This document shows, piece by piece, positions 8,792 through 16,009 of a DNA stretch of 64,000 bases. Origin of the DNA: Allopseudospirillum japonicum (lineage in GTDB: Bacteria > Pseudomonadota > Gammaproteobacteria > Pseudomonadales > Halomonadaceae); NCBI RefSeq assembly GCF_900108915.1, contig NZ_FNYH01000009.1, positions 62,001-126,000 of the forward strand, in the 5' to 3' direction. The translations under genes and the position numbers were made by a program. The notes under the pieces were generated by a model that had not been told where the DNA came from, did not search any database, and worked only from the letters and a program-made list of their open reading frames with translations. Within the stretch, counting starts at the first letter, position 1, and each line of letters starts with the position of its first letter.

Positions 8792-8807
8792 ACCTTTACG
8801 TAAAGGT
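8792..8807. promoter_or_regulatory. Palindromic operator candidate upstream of the liv operon (site 4)
   Basis: ACCTTTACGTAAAGGT is a perfect 16-base palindrome 139 bases before the first ABC gene. Its TTTACGTAAA core resembles, from memory, LiuR-type sites. It differs in spacing from sites 1-3 and may belong to a second regulator. Confidence 0.4.
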
Positions 8808-8946
8808 CACAAATCAAGCAGGCAAATTTAGTTTCTTAGTAGAGATTAAATTTCAGCCCGCAGCAGCATAGATAAAAACAACAATCAGCGTCCGCCACTC
8901 ACTTTTAGTTGAAGCTAAGACACGCGCTGCGAGGATATGACAACTT

Positions 8947-9714
8947 ATGAGCCAAGATTTTGTACTGGAAACCCAAGGACTAACAAAAGAGTTTAAAGGG
9001 TTTACCGCCGTCGATAACGTTAACCTTCAGGTACAGCGTGGACATATTCATGCTCTGATTGGCCCAAATGGCGCAGGTAAAACGACCTGTTTTAACCTAC
9101 TCACTAAGTTCCTCACGCCGACTCGAGGCACTATCTTATTCAATGGTAAGGATATTACCGATACCGCGCCTAATCAGATTGCACGCTTAGGTATGGTGCG
9201 TTCTTTCCAGATTTCCGCCGTTTTTCCACATTTAAGTGTGTTGGAAAACGTGCGCATTGCCCTACAGCGCAAGCTCGGCACTTCGTTTCACTTTTGGAAA
9301 TCAGAACGCACACTCAATGACTTAAATGATCGTGCGATGGAGTTATTAACTTCCGTTGGTTTAGAAAGCTACGCTAATACAGTCACAGTGGAGATGCCTT
9401 ATGGGCGCAAGCGCGCTTTAGAACTTGCTACCACCTTAGCGCTTGAGCCTGAACTTATGCTGCTAGATGAACCAACCCAAGGTATGGGACATGAAGATGT
9501 CGATCGCGTAGTAGAGTTGATCAAGCAAGTGGCGGTTGGTCGCACTATCCTTATGGTCGAACACAATCTGCATGTGGTATCTCATTTGTCTGATCGTATT
9601 ACAGTATTGGCTCGCGGTGCTGTACTTGCAGAAGGTGATTACGAGACTGTCTCTGCTAATCCACAAGTTCGCGAAGCTTATATGGGAACCGCTGCTGAGG
9701 AGGATGCCGCATGA
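8947..9714 (+). CDS. livG: Branched-chain amino acid type ABC transporter ATPase (LivG-like)
   Basis: Cytoplasmic ATPase of a Liv/HAAT-type importer, 255 residues. Walker A is GPNGAGKTT (39-47). The signature region reads MPYGRKRALELATTL instead of LSGGQ, as is usual for LivG proteins, and Walker B is LMLLDEPTQGM. The stop overlaps the next gene by ATGA. It is the first gene in the order ATPase-ATPase-binding protein-permease-permease. The valine genes upstream make branched-chain amino acids or their keto acids the likely cargo, but urea or other amides are carried by related systems. Confidence 0.85.
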   Translation: MSQDFVLETQGLTKEFKGFTAVDNVNLQVQRGHIHALIGPNGAGKTTCFNLLTKFLTPTRGTILFNGKDITDTAPNQIARLGMVRSFQISAVFPHLSVLENVRIALQRKLGTSFHFWKSERTLNDLNDRAMELLTSVGLESYANTVTVEMPYGRKRALELATTLALEPELMLLDEPTQGMGHEDVDRVVELIKQVAVGRTILMVEHNLHVVSHLSDRITVLARGAVLAEGDYETVSANPQVREAYMGTAAEEDAA

Positions 9715-10433
9715 CCAGTGCCAATCGTGCTGATTATGAACAGTTACGTTTAGCGGATTTACATGCCTTTTATGGTGAATCCCATATCCTGCATGGGATT
9801 GATATTAAAGTAAATCGCGGTGAGCTTGTCACCTTACTGGGACGTAATGGCTCTGGGCGCACCACTACCTTACGCGCCATTATGAATATGGTTGGCAAGC
9901 GTACAGGCTCGGTCATGATTAATGGCCGCGAAACTTTAGATGTGCCAGCACACCAGATCGCGCGTTTGGGTGTTGGTTACTGCCCTGAAGAACGTGGTAT
10001 TTTTGCAAGTTTGAATGTAGAAGAGAACCTCATGTTGCCACCGACAGTACGCAGTGGTGGTATGAGCTTAGATGAAATCTACGACATGTTCCCTAACCTT
10101 TACGAACGCCGCACCAGCCAAGGCACGCGTCTTTCTGGTGGGGAACAGCAAATGTTGGCTATGGCACGCATTTTACGTACCGGAGCAAACTTGCTGCTTC
10201 TTGATGAAATTACTGAAGGTTTAGCCCCTGTCATTGTACAAAAGCTAGGTGAAGTACTGACACAGCTAAAAAATAAAGGTTTGACCATTGTTTTAGTAGA
10301 GCAAAACTTCCGCTTTGCTGCACCCTTAGCAGACCGCCATTACTTAATGGAACACGGTACCATTGTGGAAGAAATTCAAGCGCACGAATTGCAAGATAAG
10401 ATGGATATTTTAAACACCTATTTAGGGGTTTAA
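9711..10433 (+). CDS. livF: Branched-chain amino acid type ABC transporter ATPase (LivF-like)
   Basis: Second ATPase of the importer, 240 residues. The Walker A motif reads GRNGSGRTT (44-52), with Arg50 (codon CGC) where the phosphate-binding lysine normally stands. The signature LSGGEQQMLAMA and Walker B LLLLDEITEG are intact, and the LivF-type GYCPEERGIFASLNVEENL is present. Either the arginine is tolerated in this subgroup, as I recall for some HAAT ATPases, or hydrolysis depends mainly on the partner ATPase. Confidence 0.85.
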   Translation: MTSANRADYEQLRLADLHAFYGESHILHGIDIKVNRGELVTLLGRNGSGRTTTLRAIMNMVGKRTGSVMINGRETLDVPAHQIARLGVGYCPEERGIFASLNVEENLMLPPTVRSGGMSLDEIYDMFPNLYERRTSQGTRLSGGEQQMLAMARILRTGANLLLLDEITEGLAPVIVQKLGEVLTQLKNKGLTIVLVEQNFRFAAPLADRHYLMEHGTIVEEIQAHELQDKMDILNTYLGV

Positions 10434-10448
10434 GCACAGGTTTAAGCA
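10427..10448 (+). repeat. Short tandem duplication across the livF stop codon
   Basis: GGTTTAAGCA (containing the TAA stop) occurs at 10427-10436 and again at 10439-10448, with a period of 12. It parallels the 17-base-period duplication at the mmsA stop. Confidence 0.5.
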
Positions 10449-10587
10449 GGAAAGTATGCACTAGCGCATGACTTTAGATTCAAGTTTGCGTTAGGCTAGC
10501 CACTTCACTCTTAAAACGTGCATCCGTACGCAATAACAGAGATGAAACTCAACACCGTAACAAGAATAACAATGACGGAGATTAATT

Positions 10588-11808
10588 ATGACTCTCACTA
10601 AAAAACTCCTTGCGACTGCGGTTATGTCTGCAATGGCGGCCACAAGTACACTGGCACAAGCAGGTCAGTATTCTGACGATGAAATTCGTGTTGCCTACCT
10701 TGCGGATATGTCAGGTACTTACTCTGCACTTTCTGGTCCTGGGGGTTTAGAAGCGGCCAAAATGGCCATCGAGGACATCGGTGGTTCCATTAACGGTAAA
10801 AAAATCACTATTGTTTCTGCTGACGATCAAAACAAACCGGACATTGGTGCCAATAAAGTACGCCAGTGGATCGATGTCGATAATATCGACATGGTCGCCG
10901 GTATGGTAGCCTCTTCGGTAACAATCGCAGTAAACAAGGTTGTTGAGCAAAAGAATAAAATTTCTTTAGTGTCCGGCTCGGCGGCTTCTAGTATTACCAA
11001 TGAATACTGCACCCCAAATAGTATTCACTGGGTCTATGACACCTATGCACTTGCCCACGGCACTGCTAAGGCTGTTGTACAAGAAGGTGGTAAATCTTGG
11101 TTTATGCTCACTGCCGACTATGCCTTTGGCCATGCACTAGAGCGTGACGTGGAAAAAGTTGTACAAGAAAATGGCGGTGAAATCGTTGATAAAGTACGCC
11201 ATCCGTTCCCAACAAGTGACTTTTCTTCCTTTATCTTGCAGGCACAAGGTTCAGGTGCACAAGTCATTGGCTTAGCGAACGCTGGGGCAGACACCACCAA
11301 CTCACTGAAAACAGCGTCTGAATTTGGTATCACGCAAGCGGGCCAAAAACTTGCTGGTCTGCTTATTTTCTTGAACGATGTTCACTCTCTTGGCTTAAAA
11401 GTAACCCAAGGCCTGCAATTAACGACAGGCTTCTATTGGGATCGCACTGAAGAAACGCGTGCTTGGTCACAACGTTACTTCGAGCGTACTGGCCGTATGC
11501 CTACCATGGTGCAAGCCGGGGTGTATTCTAGTTTGATGCACTACTTTAAAGCAGTGCAAGCTGCAGATACAGATGAAACCCAAGCTGTACTTCAGCAAAT
11601 GCGTGATACTCCAGTCAATGATTTCTTTGCACAAAACGGCAAGATTCGCATCGATGGCCGCATGGTACATGACATGTATCTAGCAGAAGTGAAAAAGCCC
11701 GCTGATTCTACTAACGAATGGGATCTGTACAAGGTTTTACGTACCATTCCAGGTGACGAAGCTTATCGCCCACTTTCTGAAAGCCAGTGTAAACTTGTAC
11801 AAAAGTAA
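10588..11808 (+). CDS. Periplasmic amino-acid-binding protein of ABC importer (LivJ-like)
   Basis: Type I periplasmic binding protein of the Peripla_BP_6 family, 406 residues. A Sec signal peptide is clear: basic MTLTKK, a hydrophobic stretch, and a probable cut after ...TLAQA before GQYSDDEIRVAYLADM. The ligand-binding fold shows VAYLADMSGTYSALSGPGG near the N-terminus and DYAFGHALERDVEK in the middle. It sits between the ATPases and the permeases. GGAG precedes the ATG. A hairpin follows the gene, which would let it be made in excess over the membrane parts. The ligand is inferred from context to be a branched-chain amino acid. Confidence 0.85.
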   Translation: MTLTKKLLATAVMSAMAATSTLAQAGQYSDDEIRVAYLADMSGTYSALSGPGGLEAAKMAIEDIGGSINGKKITIVSADDQNKPDIGANKVRQWIDVDNIDMVAGMVASSVTIAVNKVVEQKNKISLVSGSAASSITNEYCTPNSIHWVYDTYALAHGTAKAVVQEGGKSWFMLTADYAFGHALERDVEKVVQENGGEIVDKVRHPFPTSDFSSFILQAQGSGAQVIGLANAGADTTNSLKTASEFGITQAGQKLAGLLIFLNDVHSLGLKVTQGLQLTTGFYWDRTEETRAWSQRYFERTGRMPTMVQAGVYSSLMHYFKAVQAADTDETQAVLQQMRDTPVNDFFAQNGKIRIDGRMVHDMYLAEVKKPADSTNEWDLYKVLRTIPGDEAYRPLSESQCKLVQK

Positions 11809-11853
11809 GCGCACTTTCATAAATTAACTTCCCCCCTTTCCAATTGGTATCCA

Positions 11854-11884
11854 CAAGCCTTTGTTTCGATCAAGCAAAGGCTTG
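11854..11884 (+). terminator. Hairpin after the binding-protein gene, partial terminator
   Basis: CAAGCCTTTG pairs perfectly with CAAAGGCTTG around an 11-base loop. CCCCCC and GGGGGG runs just outside can extend the structure, and the sequence CTTTGTCTG follows. The U-tract is weak, so partial read-through into the permease genes is expected. Confidence 0.5.
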
Positions 11885-11966
11885 CTAGGGGGGCTTTGTC
11901 TGTCAAAAAAACATGGCGTGATTCACGCATATTCTAATAACAAGGTGTGTACAAAGGGTCTGGACT

Positions 11967-12854
11967 ATGACAGAGCTGCTCGGTATTCCACCTCAGGTAC
12001 TCTTCGGTCAAATGCTGATCGGCCTGATTAACGGTTCTTTTTATGCTTTATTGAGTTTAGGTCTGGCAATTATTTTTGGACTACTCAATATCATTAATTT
12101 CTCGCATGGTGCCCAATATATGTTGGGGGCTTTTGCTGCTTGGTTAGGCTTACAATATTTTGGTGTTAATTATTGGGTTGCCTTAGTATTAGCCCCAGTT
12201 TGTGTTGCTGCTTTTGGTATTTTATTAGAACGTACCCTATTAAGACGCTTATACCGTGAAGACCATCTCTATGGCTTACTTTTAACCTTCGGTTTAGCCT
12301 TAATTATTGAAGGTTCTTTTGTGCATTGGTTTGGTGTTTCTGGACAACCCTATGCGGTACCAGAAAGCTTACAAGGTGGACAAAACCTTGGCTTTATGTT
12401 CCTGCCTACTTATCGTGGTTGGATTATTGTTGCCTCTTTAGTAGTGTGCTTTGGCACTTGGTACATGATCGAGCGTACACGCCTGGGTGCTTATTTACGT
12501 GCTGGTACTGAGAACCCACAATTAATGCAGGCTTTCGGTATTAATGTTCCTTTACTTATTACTTTAACTTATGGCTATGGTGTCGCACTTGCCGCCTTAG
12601 CCGGTGTACTTGCAGCGCCTATTTATCAAGTTAGTCCAGTGATGGGCTCTAACTTACTGATTACTGTATTCGCTGTGGTCGTTATTGGGGGCATGGGATC
12701 AATTTTAGGATCGATTTTAACTGGATTATTAATGGGCTTAATTGAGGGTCTAACCAAAGTTTTTTATCCAGAAGCATCCTCAACCGTGATTTTCTTAGTG
12801 ATGATCATCATTCTTCTAGTACGCCCTGCAGGCTTATTCGGTAAGGAGGCTTAA
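11967..12854 (+). CDS. livH: Branched-chain amino acid type ABC permease (LivH-like)
   Basis: Inner-membrane permease, 295 residues, almost wholly hydrophobic with about eight membrane segments. The family-typical start GLINGSFYALLSLGLAIIFG and NFSHGAQYMLGAF are visible. Near the C-terminus VVIGGMGSILGSILTGLLMG is the LivH/LivM cytoplasmic coupling region. The stop lies one base before the next ATG, and AAGGAGG in its 3' end serves that gene. Confidence 0.88.
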   Translation: MTELLGIPPQVLFGQMLIGLINGSFYALLSLGLAIIFGLLNIINFSHGAQYMLGAFAAWLGLQYFGVNYWVALVLAPVCVAAFGILLERTLLRRLYREDHLYGLLLTFGLALIIEGSFVHWFGVSGQPYAVPESLQGGQNLGFMFLPTYRGWIIVASLVVCFGTWYMIERTRLGAYLRAGTENPQLMQAFGINVPLLITLTYGYGVALAALAGVLAAPIYQVSPVMGSNLLITVFAVVVIGGMGSILGSILTGLLMGLIEGLTKVFYPEASSTVIFLVMIIILLVRPAGLFGKEA

Positions 12855-12855
12855 C

Positions 12856-13797
12856 ATGATATCCAAATCCGATAATCCCAAGGTGCTCTACGGTGTTTTA
12901 CTCGGTCTAGCCATTTTAGCACCCTTGGCTATTTATCCTGTGTTCCTGATGAAGGTGCTCTGTTTCGCCTTATTTGCCAGTGCATTTAACTTACTCCTAG
13001 GGTATGTTGGCCTGCTTTCTTTTGGGCATGCCGCCTTTTTAGCCACGGGGGGATATATTACTGGACATATTCTTACCCAGTGGGGCTTATCCACCGAGTT
13101 AGGGATTATTTTCGGTACGCTAGCTGCAACCGCTTTAGGCTATATCTTTGGTAAACTGGCTATTCGCCGCCAAGGGATTTATTTTGCCATGATCACGCTG
13201 GCATTAGCCCAATTGGTCTTTTTCCTCTTCGTACAAGCGCCTTTTACTGGGGGGGAAAATGGTCTTCAAGGGATTCCGCGTGGCAACCTCTTTGGTCTAA
13301 TCAGCCTGCAAGATAATTTATCCATGTACTATTTCGTACTGGCAATTTTTATCTTTGGCTTTGCACTGATTCAGCGCACCATTCATTCACCCTTTGGTCA
13401 AGTTCTCAAGGCCATTCGTGAAAACGAACCACGTGCTATTTCTCTAGGCTATGATGTTGACAAATATAAGCTACTTGCTTTTACTTTATCAGCTGGCCTT
13501 GCAGGTTTGGCAGGTTCAACTAAAAGTGTTGTCTTCCAATTGGCGTCGTTAACCGATGCCCACTGGCACATGTCAGGTGAAGTCGTGTTGATGACCTTAT
13601 TAGGTGGTGTTGGGACCTTATTTGGTCCAGTTGTTGGCGCAGCTACAGTGGTTTCTTTGCAAAATTACCTTGCACAAGGCCCTCTTGGTTCTTGGGTTAC
13701 GGTGATTTTAGGCTTAATTTTTGTGATCTGTGTACTGGCATTCCGCTCAGGTATTGTCGGCGAAATTCAGAAGTTTATGCGTAAAAACTTCGAATAA
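12856..13797 (+). CDS. livM: Branched-chain amino acid type ABC permease (LivM-like)
   Basis: Second permease of the importer, 313 residues and strongly hydrophobic. It shows LLLGYVGLLSFGHAAFLATG near residues 46-65, the charged loop AIRENEPRAISLGYDV and the coupling region LLGGVGTLFGPVVGAA. It follows livH at one base and is the last gene before a strong terminator. Confidence 0.88.
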   Translation: MISKSDNPKVLYGVLLGLAILAPLAIYPVFLMKVLCFALFASAFNLLLGYVGLLSFGHAAFLATGGYITGHILTQWGLSTELGIIFGTLAATALGYIFGKLAIRRQGIYFAMITLALAQLVFFLFVQAPFTGGENGLQGIPRGNLFGLISLQDNLSMYYFVLAIFIFGFALIQRTIHSPFGQVLKAIRENEPRAISLGYDVDKYKLLAFTLSAGLAGLAGSTKSVVFQLASLTDAHWHMSGEVVLMTLLGGVGTLFGPVVGAATVVSLQNYLAQGPLGSWVTVILGLIFVICVLAFRSGIVGEIQKFMRKNFE

Positions 13798-13848
13798 ATA
13801 CTCGCTTTATTTGCTATTGGTTTTTGTAGTCCATCTCTGTGCCCTTTG

Positions 13849-13873
13849 AGCCTACCTTCGGGTAGGCTTTTTT
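13849..13873 (+). terminator. Rho-independent terminator of the liv operon
   Basis: AGCCTACC-TTCG-GGTAGGCT is a perfect 8-base-pair stem with a TTCG tetraloop followed by a T-run. This is a textbook intrinsic terminator. Confidence 0.95.
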
Positions 13874-13983
13874 GCTGAAAAACCGCTTATAGCTACCGAC
13901 TTTGTATTGCCATCTGCTTGCACTTTGATACAGTTAGTAAACTTACGTAGCTGCTTCAACCGTCATGGGTTTATGACAGACTT

Positions 13984-14010
13984 AAGCCTCTCAAGCTTTA
14001 TAAGAGGCTT
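13984..14010 (+). other. Hairpin in the leader of the response-regulator gene
   Basis: AAGCCTCT pairs perfectly with AGAGGCTT around an 11-base loop, 20 bases before the ATG and just upstream of the AAGGA ribosome site. It may affect translation; no T-run follows. Confidence 0.4.
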
Positions 14011-14030
14011 CGCATACACAAGGACCTTCA

Positions 14031-15059
14031 ATGCCTACACCAATTGTCATTTGTGATGACTCCAGCCTAGCCCGCAAGCAGATGGCTAAAGCGCTCCCTG
14101 CTGAGTGGGATATAGAAATCAACTTTGCTTGTGATGGCCAGCAAGCTCTAGAAGCCATACGTCAAGGGTTGGCTGATCTTTTATTTCTCGATTTAAATAT
14201 GCCCAACATGGATGGTTACCAAGTCTTGGAGACCATACGTCGCGAAGACCTACCAACTCTAGTGATCGTCGTCTCTGGCGATGTACAAGAAGAGGCTTAC
14301 CATAAAGTATCCCAATTGGGTGCTTTGGCTTTTCTGCCCAAACCGATTGACTCACAACGCGTACAACAGACTTTAAAAGATTTTGGCTTAACCCCAGCAC
14401 TTAAAACCCATGCTGAGCCTCAAACCCAGATGGATTTACCTACTGAGACGAACGCCTATGGTTTCAAATTAAAGGAAGTCATGCAGGAAATTGTCAATGT
14501 TGCTATGGGGCAAGCAGCAAGCTTATTTGCGCAAGTGCTGAAAGTCTTTATTGAGCTCCCTGTTCCTCAAGTCAATATTTTGCAAGCCAGTCGCTTACAA
14601 AATGCGCTCAGCCGCGTAGAACAAAGGGGCTCCATTTCTGTTGCTTGCCAAGGCTTTACGAGTATGGGAATTGCCGGTGAAGCCTTATTACTTTTCAGAG
14701 ATGCCAGCTTCACCGATTTAGCCAAGCTCACCCATTACCCAAATGCTTTAGATCGTGCTGCCGAATTAGAATTATTGACAGATATGGCCAGCATTCTGAT
14801 TGGTGCCTGTGTTAAAGGTTTATCTGAGCAACTCGATTTGGACTTTAGCAAAGGCCACCCAGTGATTTTGGGCCAGCATAGCTCTTTACAGGGTATTTTT
14901 CGCCCACATTCAGAGACTGAGAATCAGCATATTTTAGCCATTAAAATTGATTACAAAATTAGCAGCCACAATATAGACTGCGATCTTTTATTACTTTTTC
15001 CTGAACCCTCAATGCGCGCATTAGAGGAACGTCTTAGCTATATTGTGGAGGGGCACTAA
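14031..15059 (+). CDS. Response regulator with C-terminal CheC/CheX-like domain
   Basis: 342 residues. Residues 1-120 form a receiver domain with the acidic pair Asp9-Asp10, phospho-acceptor Asp54 in LLFLDLNMPNMDGY, and the LPKPI lysine. From about residue 145 a CheC/CheX/FliY-type phosphatase domain follows, with KEVMQEIVNVAMGQAASL containing the E-x-x-N pattern. In the second half the matching position reads ELLTDMASILIG, with Ser in place of Asn, so one active site may be lost. The fusion suggests a regulator that can dephosphorylate response regulators. Its TAA shares a base with the start of the diguanylate cyclase gene, so the two probably work as one signalling unit. Confidence 0.8.
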   Translation: MPTPIVICDDSSLARKQMAKALPAEWDIEINFACDGQQALEAIRQGLADLLFLDLNMPNMDGYQVLETIRREDLPTLVIVVSGDVQEEAYHKVSQLGALAFLPKPIDSQRVQQTLKDFGLTPALKTHAEPQTQMDLPTETNAYGFKLKEVMQEIVNVAMGQAASLFAQVLKVFIELPVPQVNILQASRLQNALSRVEQRGSISVACQGFTSMGIAGEALLLFRDASFTDLAKLTHYPNALDRAAELELLTDMASILIGACVKGLSEQLDLDFSKGHPVILGQHSSLQGIFRPHSETENQHILAIKIDYKISSHNIDCDLLLLFPEPSMRALEERLSYIVEGH

Positions 15060-16009
15060 TGCAGGATAATATCGAATTTGCTGAAATCCACTGGCTATTA
15101 CAAGTACTACAAAATATTGATATTGGCTTAGTTGTTTTAGACCGCCAATATAATGTCCAACTATGGAATGGTTTTATGGAAAACCATAGTGGGCGAACTT
15201 CAACCCAAGTGAAGGGCAAAAATTTATTTCGTCAATTCCCCGAACTTAATGAAAGCTGGTTAAGACGTAAAGTCGATAGCGTCTGGAATCTTGGTGTACA
15301 GGCTTACACCACTTGGGAGCAAAAACAAAATATTTTTCCTTTCCGTAGCTATCGCCCGCTCACAGGACATGCACAGTGGATGTACCAAAACTTAACGATT
15401 CTTCCTTTAACTAATGTAAGCGCTTCTATTAGCCATGTATGTTTGCTTTTACATGATGTGACTGAAGTTGCCAGTGCACAACTGGGATTACAGGATGCTA
15501 ATACACAGCTTGATTTTTTAAGCCGTACCGATAAGCTCACTGGCTTAAATAATCGAGGGACTTGGGAAACACTACTACAACAGCATTTTCATCAATATCA
15601 AAGAACCCAAGAACCAGTTTCGTTAATTATGTTTGATATCGACCATTTCAAACGGATTAATGATACTTATGGACACCCAGCAGGCGATACTGTAATTCGC
15701 TCCTTGGCACAACATTTGCATCAAAGTGTGCGCGAACAAGACGTTGCCGGACGTTATGGTGGTGAGGAATTTGGTGTTATTTTACCCGCTACTTCTCAAG
15801 GACAAGCGGTCCATTTCGCCGAATCTTTGCGTCAAAGCGTGGAAAGTCTGGTGTTGCGTCATGAACATCTTAGTTTAGGTATGACCATCAGTTTGGGTGT
15901 TTGCGAATTGAAATCATCTATTCGTACCGTAGAACAATGGCTACATTTAGCAGATCAAGCGCTTTATGCCGCAAAACACCAAGGGCGCAATTGTGTATGT
16001 ACCGCCTAG
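15059..16009 (+). CDS. PAS-GGDEF diguanylate cyclase
   Basis: 316 residues. An N-terminal PAS-like sensor (about 10-140, with IGLVVLDRQYNVQLWN) is joined to a GGDEF domain beginning at DFLSRTDKLTGLNNRGTWE. The active-site motif is GGEEF at 234-238, and an RxxD inhibitory site (R225-EQ-D228) stands five residues before it. Active, product-inhibited synthesis of cyclic di-GMP is therefore expected. No membrane segment is visible, so it is cytoplasmic. It is coupled to the receiver-CheC protein upstream. Its TAG stop overlaps the yejF stop on the other strand within the palindrome CTAG. Confidence 0.9.
   Translation: MQDNIEFAEIHWLLQVLQNIDIGLVVLDRQYNVQLWNGFMENHSGRTSTQVKGKNLFRQFPELNESWLRRKVDSVWNLGVQAYTTWEQKQNIFPFRSYRPLTGHAQWMYQNLTILPLTNVSASISHVCLLLHDVTEVASAQLGLQDANTQLDFLSRTDKLTGLNNRGTWETLLQQHFHQYQRTQEPVSLIMFDIDHFKRINDTYGHPAGDTVIRSLAQHLHQSVREQDVAGRYGGEEFGVILPATSQGQAVHFAESLRQSVESLVLRHEHLSLGMTISLGVCELKSSIRTVEQWLHLADQALYAAKHQGRNCVCTA

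Larger units (their letters stand above)
8643..8946 (+). other. Regulatory intergenic region between prpE and the liv operon
   Basis: No gene is seen in these 304 bases. The region holds the two palindromes at 8657 and 8792 and must contain the promoter of the ABC operon. A convincing T-tailed terminator for prpE is absent, so read-through into the transporter genes is possible. Confidence 0.5.

Noticed and set aside
9711-10433. livF as a pseudogene because of the Walker A arginine
   Set aside because: The frame is intact, all other motifs are present and the gene overlaps its neighbour normally.
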